Shown piece by piece: positions 54,066-64,000 of a stretch of 64,000 nucleotides of DNA. Origin of the DNA: Pyxicephalus adspersus (taxonomy: Eukaryota > Chordata > Amphibia > Anura > Pyxicephalidae); NCBI RefSeq assembly GCF_032062135.1, contig NC_092864.1, positions 17,630,931 to 17,694,930 on the forward strand. The letters are read 5' to 3'. The position numbers were made by a program, and so were the translations under genes. The notes under the pieces are model-generated. The model saw nothing but the letters and a program-made list of their open reading frames with translations. It searched no databases and had not been told where the DNA came from. The stretch's first letter is position 1. Every line of letters begins with the position of its first letter.

Positions 54066-56640
54066 AATGACTCAAGCATGGTATGATACCAGCATATTAC
54101 AACTAGGTCATTACATGAATAAAGAAGACCAGGAAAGTTTCCTCAGCATACAGTACTGTAAAGAACATGCAAATGCTGTCAGCTATTCGTTGGGAGAATG
54201 TTATATCTGGGACAGGGTCACCAGGAATATTGGAAACATTTTATTAAAACCTGAACAGAATAAATATGACCTTGGAAATAACATCCACATTTTAAAACAT
54301 GTTTTAGTACCTGGGTTACATATACTGTTGGGATAGCACAATTTATTTAATATCAATTATGTCTCACCAACAATAATGCTTTACCAGTATATACTGATAT
54401 ATGTATACCCTATGTGAGGTCATCCTAAAGGAATGCAGCTTAAAATACTGGTTTAAGGGATGGTCATTGGTCAGTACTGGTCAAACACTGGCCATTATCT
54501 TAGTTCCTTCCTGAGTAGTTTAAAAACACAGTGCCATGCTTAATAACTAGTCTTGACCAGAAGTAACTGTATGCAACATGTTTTCTTGATCATCTGCCAA
54601 GCCATTAATTTGGAAGACTCCTTGGATGATGAATGCAACTCCTTTCCGCAGCTAAGTATTTTTGTTATATCTAACTCTTTGTAACTGCATTGTTTTATCT
54701 ATCTGTCTTTATTATTAAATAGTATAATCTTTCTAGTCTGTGTGTTATCTCTCTTTGTACACTTCAAATTGAACCCATCAATATTTACTTAAACTGTCAC
54801 AAAATATATCCGTGACATAACATATACTTAACTGACAAACAGGATTTACATCTGCTTAAAAATAACCAGAATCTTGAACGCGCTGCTTTATGACTGATTC
54901 TCATTACTTTAAAGTCCTCATTGTATAATCAGAACATTGTGATGTGCTCTCATAGTTCCCAATGACATTGACCCAAAACCTAGTGTCCTGCACTTTTCGG
55001 TTCTCTCCTGTTCGAAATGTTATGTAACTCTCGGTCAATAAATATTTTGCCACAACAGGTAATCAGTTTGGGATCACCACAGTGTCATCTGATATGGCTT
55101 AATGTCTCTACTATTATACTTAGAGTTATAAGTTGTATTGAAGAGGAAAGCAAACAACCTTTATTAACCAATAATGCCAAGGCTTAGCCAGGGATTTACT
55201 ATGATGGTTTCTTGACAGTTCCTCTGTTAGAAGAGTTCAGGACGTTGACTTCCATTTTTTAGGCTGAATTTAAGAAAAGACTGGGGATTGAAAAGTTTAT
55301 CAGAGACCAAATATTGGCAAGATATTCAATCTGTAATACCATTGCAGACCTAATGATAAAAGTCTAGACTAAAAGTATAGAGTGAAAAATGTATTTATTA
55401 CAGTTAAAAAAAATAATGACAAATACATTTTAAAGTATAGAAAAATATAGAAAAGTCTGCAGATATAAATAAAATATTGAAGAAGATGATCCCCATTGCT
55501 GATCAAAGAAAATATTAACAAATGGAAATGAGGTGTCTAAATTTCAGATTACCCATGTAAATAATGGTGATGAGGGCCCCTTACATTCTCTCATTTACTC
55601 AAGAGTGCAGCCAAGGACAGCTATCCTTGGCTAACTCCTTGTGGTATAGGCTTTACACAGGTGACGGGATGAGCTTCTGTCAGCCAGTCCTTTGTGTTTT
55701 TTTCTTTTTCTCTGACTGAGATTGTATTTTGACAGTCATTTTCCAGTTCCAAAATCTTGGTATGTACCTAAATAGATATAATAAACATAAAACATACAAA
55801 TAAAAAACTAAACTAAAATAAAAATAATGCACCTAAAATCATATAGTTTCCATTTCAGCAATAACTGTTCCTAACAATACCCTGCATCTAAAAACATATA
55901 TATAAATGACAGTGATCATTTTTTTTCAAAAATGATAGAAAATCATAATAAAATATATTATCTCCCTCCTCCTATTTTCTGTTCACATTATTTGTGTAAT
56001 ATAAAACTGTTCTACTAAAAACAACAACTCTTATGTAGCTAAATGTTACAGATTCTGCTACTAAGAATTGGCTTGAATTACTTTTATTTATTAAACCTGA
56101 CCCCACTGTACCTTATGGTAACCTTTTTGCAACATCAAAGCATGCTGATCTGGCAAATTACCTAATAAAAGTTATTTGATTGTGCAAAAGTTATTTAAGG
56201 TATTAGCTAGAAAAAACATTTTAGAAGGCAAGGGTTTAAAGAGAATGCATTACATTCGGACTCATGTAAGGATTTTACAGTGATAAATTTATCGCTGTTT
56301 TAATTTTGTCAATGTAAACTTCAGCTTGAGATTTCTGGATCAGACCTGACCTTATTCCCGGACAACTCCTTGACAGAAATCACTGTTACCCAGTTTCTGA
56401 GAGTACAATTCTAATACCACAGCCCAGCAATGCAGAAAATGGTAATAAATATGGGACGTTTTATGAACTTGTTAAAAAACAAAGAATTTGACAGCTCCTG
56501 TTTTGTACACTGCCTGACCACATCATGACAATACAAGATATCTCCGGAGTTTGCATGACAGTATCAAAGTTACTGTTCTAGACTGCCACCCACGAAAAAA
56601 AAAAAAAAAAAAAAAGGACAGGGGGGTTTTAGGCATTACA
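54066..56640. other. Spacer between genes B and C, nothing recognised
   Basis: AT-rich. A small inverted repeat near 55612-55642 (GCCAAGGACAGCTATCCTTGGC) and an A-run at 56596-56615 are the only notable points. Confidence 0.45.
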
Positions 56641-57934
56641 TGTAAACACCATTTTTTTTACTATTTATTGATGGCATACATAATACACAATTATACAAAT
56701 AGGTGGTCCAGCCGGTAGGTGGCACTAATTAAAGTGTATCCTAGCACAAGATTAATAGAACTTATGAATTGATCAGAAAAAGAGAAAGTCCATAGGTTAG
56801 CAGCTGAAATATTAACCACAGCCGTCTTTTTTATATAAACCTGGACGCGTTTCCGCAGAGAGCTTGGCTTCCTCAGGGGTAACTCTAGGCTTGCGAAGCA
56901 CAGGCTTGTATTCCATATTCCTGACTTCTCCTCAATGCTGGAAGTGTCTGATGGGCAGTAAAACACGTCATCCACAGTTTCTGCAGAGAACAGTAGCTGA
57001 TCACTGAAACAAGAATATCTCAGCTACCTAGATTCTGTTTAAATCCTGGAACTGCCTTAGTAGAGGTCTTCAGACACCGTCATGGAATGAAATCCATACA
57101 GAAAGGGAGACCTGAAAGATAAACTTCTGTAAGACAGAAAGGGACTAAATAGCAACCAGCAATTTAAAACAATGTTTTCGCACGTTTACTGGTGAACACA
57201 CCTTCTGCTCTAAGGACCATCACCTCTGGGACTGTAGGGAACTAATTGGAATGAAGCAGGAAGAGTTTTACATTTGCCTAAAACCCCTCTGTCCTTCTTC
57301 TTTTTTATTTGTTAATAATATTTAGGGTTGGCATAATCTATACCGTGCATATATTCAAGTAAAGGACTCCACTTTTACAATTTTCTTCTACTGTCTCCAA
57401 AAGAAAAGTTTTGATACTCACATGTCCCTTCACCAACTTCTTCAATCTTTGTTCTCTTGAAGAACTACAACTGCTTGAAGCATCTTCTCATTTGACAGGC
57501 GTACACCCATAAGATATGTTTACTTAGTAGCTGAAAATCAGCATCAGCTTTAAATAAGTCTACAAGCATTATGCTGAAGTAACCAAACAAGTCATATTAG
57601 GAAGCAGTGGTGAGACCTTCCCTAGGCCATAAACCTGTTTTTAAAAGAACGCGCTTTACAAAGGAGCTTAACAATTCACTGGCTTTAAGGCAAAAAAGAA
57701 TGATTTCCAAAAGAAAGAAGAGGAGAGCCCAGTTTTATGTTTTTTACACTGGTTCTTCTCTAAGCAAAGACAACTCCAATAAATAGTGAGGGCTCCACAG
57801 AGCACCCGGCATTACCAGAATGGGTATAAAATGTACTCCATGGTATAGAGTATTTTTGCAGAGCATATTTCGAGAGCGGATGGTGATGTCCATTTTCTGT
57901 TATGGGTTAACCTCTACAAAAAGTTGGGGGTAAA
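56641..57934. other. Spacer with a CGTTTC/TTCCTCAGG motif
   Basis: GACGCGTTTCCGCAGAGAGC followed by GGCTTCCTCAGGGG (56845-56880) resembles the 25390-25420 motif. No gene recognised. Confidence 0.4.
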
Positions 57935-58410
57935 TATACATAGGTTTGTCTTATTGCCCTGGCCTCTCTCTTCTTTTTGGTGTGGATAGGACAGCAGAAG
58001 CGGCCATCTTCTCTCTTCTGTGTTCTTCTTGCGTCACCTGAACTTGCATTGTGAAGGCATGAGATCGGGTGATGTGTCCTCCAGAAAATGTAAAAAAAAT
58101 ACCAATTTCAATGCACATGTGTGAAATCAACCACTTTTTTTTTTTACTTTCTAGAAATGCCCCTTATGGTGCATCCCTGATCTCAGGTTTGCACAGAAGG
58201 AGCAGCCCACAGCCTCCTGCGATATGTGACGTATGTATCCCATGAGGGCTGCAGGATTCGCCTTCATTTTTTACAGCTGCAGCGAAAAAGATGCAAGGGG
58301 AGAGGTCCTCCCCAAAAAAATGGAAAAACAAAAAAAATTTTTTATATCATTTAAAAGTGATAGTTACCCTTTTATAGAATGTTAAAAATGAGGTGATTCC
58401 TTTAATATAA
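57935..58410 (+). repeat. Dispersed repeat family R1, copy 6
   Basis: Contains GCGTCACCTGAACTTGCATT, GATCGGGTGATGTGTCCT, CAATGCACATGTGTGAAATC and AGCCTCCTGCGATATGTGAC, in the same order as other copies. Confidence 0.6.
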
Positions 58411-60406
58411 GACTAAGGCATCTATTTATGCACAATATTCAGTCCACTTCAATATTGTTACTTTTTGTATGTAAGTAGTTTCTGCCTAATTCATAACATC
58501 CACAATTTCCCATTCATGCTTAAGAATTACAGTTCACATTTTAGAGATGTGGTGCCAGGCAAATCCCCCCTTCACTCATATATATAAAGCACCATAAACT
58601 GTTGGGATCATGGTCAGATTTGTATCTCCAGCTTACCTGCATTCCTTCTTCTCTCCCCAAATTACAGGTATAACTGTGAGTTATATAAACCTAAAAATAT
58701 CTAAAAACATTTTTATAAGCAAAGGATAATAAAAGATAATACTTTTTGCTAACATCATGACTTATACTCTTCCCTTCTTTGTTATTACCACCAAATATTA
58801 TTAACCAATAAAAATGTTGTATAAAGGGTGTCATGCAAACTTGGTGTGAAGACAATGGGTTTTCTTTCTGCCCATATAAACGCTCTAAGTGTGTGTAAGG
58901 ATGGGTTTCCCAGCAGCCTTCTGTGATTGTGTTTTTATATCTTGCAAGCAAATATGTTCAGGAACTTTCTGTCTTGCTGAGTTGTTGTAATCAGTAAGTT
59001 AGAATCTCTATCAAAACCGCTGAGTACAGTTTGGGAAGGGTCCATCCATTCAGGCATTGTGGAGCAGTATGGTTTTCTTGCACAAGAAGCTGAGATCATG
59101 GAGAGGTTAAAGGAAAGTGGACGGAGCAGCGGAGAACCCCGACATGCTGTATGCAGCATCTAAAAATTGCCCTGCAACTGGAGTGCAACCAAATGCTTGA
59201 AAAAAAAAGACATTTCAATAATAGCCAGGGCGTTTGGGGGGTTTGACAACCGCTTGACAGCAGTGAACCACAGCTGTGGAAAAAACAAAACTCTCAACAA
59301 TCCCTAGAATTTAGGTGCCTAGAAATTGATCCTCTTGAGATTCTTTGTCAATTACATTTACCTCCTCACAAACCCTGCTGAAGATTATGTTTCTCCATTC
59401 CTAATGGGAAGATCTGCCTGTATGATTTAAAAATCTGTTTACTAAATTGTTTCTAAATGTTACCTGTGGTCCAATTTGCTATATATGCAATTTCTTCATT
59501 AATGCACATTTTTGGTCCTGCAACCCTACTGGGAAAAAAAAGGAACAGATCTTCAAACGTATAGGTATTACTTGAGGAGGTAATTCAGATACTTTTCTTC
59601 TACATTCACATATATGGTCATTAAGCTTTAATCTTCTTATTCAATATGCAGAATTTTTAAAGAAGGACCACTTTCAAGTTGATAAAATAATTATTCCAGT
59701 GGGGCATGATTCTCACACCTTCTTGGTATTACTGAAAAATACTTGCAAATAGGCTTGATAGAAATGGAAAAACTAAGAACACTTTAACAGTAAATTCAAT
59801 GCTCAAATTGAGCCATTGAGCTGGCAATGGTTTTACATTTTTCCCATGACCTAGCACTTTTTTGGCAGGGACAAAAAGTTTGGAGGTAACTGTCCCTAAC
59901 GAGTTCAAAAAAGGTTTCAAATCACAAAAGCAGTGATGCAACAGAAATTAATTATCATTATAATAACAAAAGGTTAACGAAAGGGTCTAAACGACACAAT
60001 ATACCAAATTACCAATCATATTAGTGATTAATAATTACATGCAGAAAGGACTTTATAGAAAGATTATCGGTTTCGACTTGTTAAGACAAATTTTAAATTC
60101 CTGGGCAGTTGCACTTTGTAAAAACAAGCAAAGGTCAGTAAAAGTTCTACAAACCATTAATGTTAAAAGTATGTAATGATTCAAATATTCTGATATGGAG
60201 TAATTTAAAGAAAGGACAAGGTTTCTTCTTTAAATGTAACTTGTGTGTTTGCCAAACTTATTGAGGCTGAATATTTCTTCACTCACTATTTACCAGCATA
60301 CTGAATTTTGGACAGCATATCAAATAACTATTGCAGTGAAGAAAAGTTGTTTGAATTGGGAGGAGTTAGGCTCTAGAAATAGGATAGACATTGAGTTTGT
60401 TAAAAC
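58411..60406. other. Upstream region of gene C
   Basis: No gene or named repeat. The proximal part (from about 60000) holds the candidate HNF-type sites and TATA box listed separately. Confidence 0.45.
60026..60137 (+). promoter_or_regulatory. Candidate HNF1- and HNF4-type sites upstream of gene C
   Basis: GATTAATAATTAC (60026-60038) resembles the HNF1 palindrome GTTAATNATTAAC. CAAAGGTCA (60129-60137) resembles an HNF4/nuclear-receptor half site. Both factors drive liver CYP2 genes in vertebrates. Short motifs occur by chance in AT-rich DNA, so this is weak. Confidence 0.25.
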
Positions 60407-60414
60407 TATAAAAG
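60407..60414 (+). promoter_or_regulatory. TATA box of gene C
   Basis: TATAAAAG starts 39 bp before the gene C ATG. Initiation about 30 bp downstream would leave a 5' leader of only about 10 nt. The position relative to a well-supported exon 1 makes this a good core-promoter candidate. Confidence 0.6.
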
Positions 60415-60445
60415 TCAAGCTTTGACACCAGTAAAGACACCAACC

Positions 60446-60631
60446 ATGGCAATCCTACCAGAACCAGTGACGCTTTCCTTAATATGTATCCTGGTTATGA
60501 TGTGCGTCAAAATTCTAATGGACCAGACTAAAAAAAATAAATACCACTTCCCTCCAGGACCCAGACCTCTCCCTCTCATTGGGAATATGCACATTCTGGA
60601 TATTAAAAGGCAGGATTACACTTTTATGGAG
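60446..60631 (+). CDS. Gene C exon 1
   Basis: 186 nt, phase 0 end. MAILPEPVTLSLICILVMMC anchor, a lysine-rich stop-transfer (QTKKNK), then the proline hinge. Donor GAG|GTAAGT is consensus. Confidence 0.93.
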
Positions 60632-60818
60632 GTAAGTTTCAAATAAAAGATTTAAGGGTCATATATAAGTTCATGGGGGATGTGAGAAAGTTAAACAGTT
60701 GAAGGGTTTCTTATATTAGAAAATGCATATCTATGGTCTGTCATTGAAAAATAGAGTCCAAAGGTTAGCATTATTTATTTATTTTACATTCTTTATTAAT
60801 TAAACAATTATAAAAACA

Positions 60819-60851
<33 letters not shown>

Positions 60852-63578
60852 AAAATACATAAAGTAGAATGCAACTGTTCAATAAAATCAGGAGCAAGGA
60901 AAACAAATTTTCTGATTTACCTGAAATTTGATTGGATCAAAACGTAGTCCTATCTTTGTTTTTATTTTCTTCATTTTCTGAAAAAAAAAAAAAGATACAC
61001 AGGTTGACATTCAAAAATCCGGCCATGGATTATCCGGATCCTTCAGTTTTCCTGCATGATTTTGAAGCACATTTTCGAATTTCCACTGTTTTCTGGAGGC
61101 GCCGTTTATGTTTTAATAGTGCTGTACTCCAGAATCAGCTGTTAGGTTTTGCTTTTCCTCCACAAATTGAAGCTGTTCCTGTTGCTGAGGATGCTGTTAC
61201 TTTCAGTCATGAAGATAATCATCCTGACAGCCGATCTGCTATTTAGCTTCTTTTCGAGAGTACAGTAATGATTAAAATTCTGAGGCACCATTTTGTTTAG
61301 TTGAACTAAAATTCTGTAAACCTCTTTTATTTAGTTGGTGAACATTAGAATTTAATTTGCTTTTAATTTAGTGTTATTTCATTTTAATATATGCAACAAA
61401 TACAGTAAAACCTTAAAAAATCTTGAATTTTCGAAAATCCAGCACTCCTCAGCAGTGTTCGATCGAATCGTGGGATATTGTTCGGGTGATCGAATGCCGA
61501 ATTCAAACACCATTGAAGTCAATGGTGGGAGAATTTGGGTTATTTTTAGGGACTATTAAGGGCTGCAAAAGCAGTCAGATTGATCTTGCAGCCCTTTACT
61601 AGTTGTATGTGTTGAACTCTGCAGTTCCACCACGATCCCCTGGGCACTAGAGGTTAATTAACCTCTAGTGCCCCAGGGATCGCACACTCTTCTCAACGAT
61701 TGCAGCCATAGCTGCAATCATTGAGAAGATGCCCGGCACTAGAGGTCTCTGATTGGCTGGAAGTCTCCCCATTCAAAACCTTTAGTGCTCTAATATAAGT
61801 ATTTCCAGCACAGTAATATGATACATTATGTTACATTTTTCTCGCAGTGGATAAAAGAAAAATGTAACAAATATATCATATTATTACTGTGCTGGAAAGT
61901 GTGTTACAGAGTAGGAGATATTATGTCATTGTAGGATAACCTGTAAAAACATTAGGTATTTTAACACATTTTTTTACATTTTTTTTATCTGCCGATTCTC
62001 GATTTTTTGGGGTCGGGTCCATCTGAATTCGAACAGCCATATTCAGGTCGAATATAAGGACAACCTGAACACCCACACTATTCCTCAGGTCCGAAGGTTG
62101 CAGGATTTTTCAATATCAACCTGCATTTGGTATCAGTAGCTATTTTAAGGGTTTTATTTGTTTGTTTTTTTAGATTTCCTTCTATCTTTTCAATAATGAT
62201 TTTGGAAACAATTTAATTTGTTTAACCATCATTTGTCTATGCAAGTTTTAAACTTGTTCAGTTATTACCATATTTTATTATTCTTTTTATTCATCCATAC
62301 ACCGAACAGCTTGGAATAAAAAAAAAAAAAAAATGAGCAAACAGCATTGTTGAACCAGATCAGTTTATTGTAATTTATCTCCTCATTTTGTTTTGCTAAC
62401 AATGCAACAGGAGGAAAAAAAAACCTAATGGCTTGTTCTAATAGCTGGTAGCACTCTTCCAAATTAGATCGATTCACTGCAGACTGGTCTTAAGCTTGCT
62501 GCCCGGCAAGTCTGACCACTGATGTCTTCCGCTTTATTTCAAGTTTAAGTTAAGCATCCTCTAGAGGAACCCTGATTGAGAAACATTGGTCTAAAGCTAC
62601 GTACACACGTCAGATTTTTATCGCCCGATAATTGGCCGATGCCGATTATCGGGCGATAAAAATCTGACGTGTGTACGTAGCTTTAGACCAATCTGCCGTG
62701 TGTACAGTCGGTGTCGTCCATCGTCCGGACGACCGACCTGCCGTATCCACAGACGATGGACGACAGCCGATCGTAATGAAAGTGAAGGGGAGAGCGCGCA
62801 GCAGGGTGCCGCTCCGTCGCTCTCCCCCTCCCCTCTCCATAGAGCATAAACGGTGCTGTATGTACAGCACCGTTCATGCATCGTGCACTCCCTTGTCGTT
62901 GGAAAGGATCGTGAAAGATCCTTTCCAACGACAAAAATTGGCAGTGTGTACGCAGCTTAAGACTTGCTTGCTTGGTCTCCTTTTTACAATCTTATGTAGC
63001 TCTCATGTTTTATCACTTCTCTATCCAGCCTTAAAATCACAAGGATGATTCAGAGGATGGGGGCAAATAGGCAACTGATACATTTTTACCTTTATAGACC
63101 ACACCTAGAACCACAGACCTAAAGGCCCTGATTTAATAAAGCTCTCCAAAGGCTGGAAAGAATACACTTTCATTAGTGAAGTTGGGTGATCCAGCAAACC
63201 TGGAACATATCTGGTCCAGGATTCAAAACTTTGAAGAAATTCATTCCAGGTGTGCTTGATGTACTTACCATACTACTTAAATATATATTTTGTATTCCTA
63301 AGACTTTGTATGAATGTTCTGTTTATACACAAAACTGGTAAATTCCCATGTTTAACCTTCTCTCTTTAGCATGTCTTTATACTACTAATAGGTCTGTTTT
63401 TTTACCCCTTCCTAGCTGGCAAAAACATATGGAACATTCTTCACATTCCACTTCGGCAGGGCTAAAGCTGTGGTTCTGATTGGTTATGAAGCCAATCAAG
63501 AGGCCTTGGTTAAAGCAAACTATGATTTTGGAGATCGTGCCCCGATGCCCATTGCTGATGACTTTCAAAAAAACCATG
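60446..63578 (+). CDS. Gene C: cytochrome P450 family 2 member (exons 1-2, runs off the right edge)
   Basis: Exon 1 is 60446-60631 (62 codons, ATG in the strong context ACCATGG). Exon 2 is 63416-63578 (163 nt, phase 1 end, donor G|GTAGAG). Exon 1 has an N-terminal anchor (TLSLICILVMMCVKIL) and the hinge [12 protein letters not shown], ending with the ME at the exon 1 donor, as in gene B. Exon 2 starts LAKTYGTFFTFHFGRAKAV and contains YDFGDRAPMP. Compared with the A/B exon 2 (LSEKYGE.FTI.FGPKKMV) it is clearly diverged, so this is an older paralogue, perhaps another CYP2 subfamily. Exons 3-9 should lie beyond 64000. Haem-binding and catalytic parts are not visible, so integrity cannot be judged. 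Confidence 0.93.
60820..60849. repeat. (AT)n microsatellite in gene C intron 1
   Basis: About 15 AT dinucleotides. Confidence 0.9.
60998..61460. mobile_element. Tigger/pogo-like element remnants
   Basis: CACAGGTTGACATTCAAAAA with TCCGG resembles the CAGTTGACAATCGAAAATCC end at 43647. Near 61400, ACAGTAAAACCTTAAAAAAT with TTTTCGAAAATCC looks like another end in the same direction. Between them lies a short frame ending PVAEDAVTFSHEDNHPDSRS, which could be a degraded transposase C-terminus. Uncertain. Confidence 0.35.
61634..61905. repeat. Large foldback repeat R6, copy 2
   Basis: The same GGCACTAGAGGTTAA hairpin and GATCGCACACTCTTCTCAA block as 35592. The centre differs: an inverted pair around TCCAGCACAGTAATATGATA and its complement near 61875-61900. 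The right arm's terminal hairpin is missing. Confidence 0.8.
62585..62962. repeat. CpG-rich palindromic element R7
   Basis: A perfect 48-bp inverted repeat (62585-62632 against 62645-62692, 12-nt centre) contains CTAAAGCTACGTACACACGT. A second 16-bp perfect stem, GTCGTTGGAAAGGATC, lies at about 62895-62935, and the element closes GTGTACGCAGCTTAAG. GTCGTCCATCGTC and GACGATGGACGAC are further inverted partners. Probably a MITE; CpG richness here is not a promoter island. Confidence 0.8.
63124..63262. repeat. Foldback MITE family R3, copy 6 (right arm mostly lost)
   Basis: GGCCCTGATTTAATAAAGCT, GAATACACTTTCATTAGTGA, GGTGATCCAGCAAACCTGGA and CAGGATTCAAAAC are present. The homology stops after TTCATTCCAGGTGTGCTTGA. 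Confidence 0.75.
63416..63578 (+). CDS. Gene C exon 2
   Basis: 163 nt, as in A and B. Acceptor CTTCCTAG, donor G|GTAGAG. Ends ...ADDFQKNHG, with the last Gly split by the phase 1 junction. Confidence 0.93.
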
Positions 63579-64000
63579 GTAGAGTGAATATTTAAACATT
63601 AACTATGAATGTTGCAAGATGTAATTGATCAGGCATATAATGCAACTTACAAAATGACAAACTTGTGACAGAGTATATTTCTGACTTGTTTTTCCAATGC
63701 AGGTAATAGGACTGTGATTCTGGTGTCAATAGTGACATAGATTGAAAGATTAAATTCATAGAATTGTAATACATATCTTTTCCTCCCTACTTACTTAAAA
63801 AACATGCAGCAAGTGAAATGTTGGGACCCTTGGCTTGCATAATTGTATAGGAAATGTAGTATAGTATATTGGAGCCTTTCTTTGCCTTTTGAACATGGGA
63901 GAACCCCTGTAATAACTTTCAGGCTATCATGGAAGCTATATTCAAAGCTCACAGTATATTAGTGTGGTAGTCAGTAGGAAGAACACCCAGCAACCTCTGG
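63579..64000 (+). other. Gene C intron 2, start
   Basis: Intron following the G|GTAGAG donor; exon 3 is not reached before the edge. Confidence 0.6.

Noticed and set aside
45339..60406. A further P450 gene or pseudogene between B and C
   Set aside because: I looked for hinge, ExxR and haem motifs in the frames on both strands and saw none; a translated similarity search could still reveal decayed exons.
62590..62962. CpG island promoter upstream of a gene
   Set aside because: The CpG-rich sequence is a palindromic repeat inside intron 1 of gene C; the gene's TATA promoter is at 60407.

Overview
This is vertebrate nuclear DNA: AT-rich, with small exons bounded by GT/AG splice sites, long introns and dense mobile elements. 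The repeats (short foldback elements, an L2-type LINE ending in TAA repeats, L1/Tx1-type LINEs, Gypsy-type solo LTRs) and the fish/frog CYP2K-like character of the P450s suggest an amphibian, probably an advanced (neobatrachian) frog. The species is inferred, not proven.

The protein-coding content is a tandem, same-strand cluster of cytochrome P450 family 2 genes. Gene A (4188-24645, +) has exons 2-9 here; its exon 1 should lie left of the window. Gene B (27025-45338, +) is complete: nine exons, 501 residues, every junction in frame. Gene C (60446 to past the right edge, +) shows exons 1 and 2 and is more diverged. All three have the CYP2 exon layout: exon 2 is 163 nt in all, and in A and B exon 3 is 150, exon 4 161, exon 6 142, exon 7 188, exon 8 142 and exon 9 188 nt. 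A and B are close paralogues only 2.4 kb apart. Their likely products are ER-anchored haem monooxygenases acting on small hydrophobic substrates; nothing here identifies the substrate.

Most other sequence is transposon debris in the introns and spacers. Intron 1 of gene A (as far as visible) has an L2 3' end, an L1 fragment and a 5'-truncated L1 with a 12-bp target duplication. Intron 3 of gene A has a minus-strand L1 containing a solo LTR that itself contains a foldback MITE. Intron 4 of gene A has a second solo LTR and two MITEs. Intron 6 of gene A has a tRNA-derived SINE, a U2 snRNA-like 5' end joined to a LINE-like tail, and a dead mariner. Intron 7 of gene A has an internally deleted L2. 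Gene B introns hold a TTAA-bounded element, a ~140-bp tandem array with higher-order structure, a large foldback repeat and several TIR elements. The 15-kb B-C spacer holds a degenerate minisatellite, a SINE and a mariner split by an L1 that apparently ended at an internal poly(A) signal.

I found no prokaryotic feature, CRISPR array or wholly new gene system. The most informative observations are the nested insertions with exact duplications, the premature-polyadenylation L1, the U2/LINE chimera, the SINE-L2 shared tail, the foldback families, and small coding differences between genes A and B.
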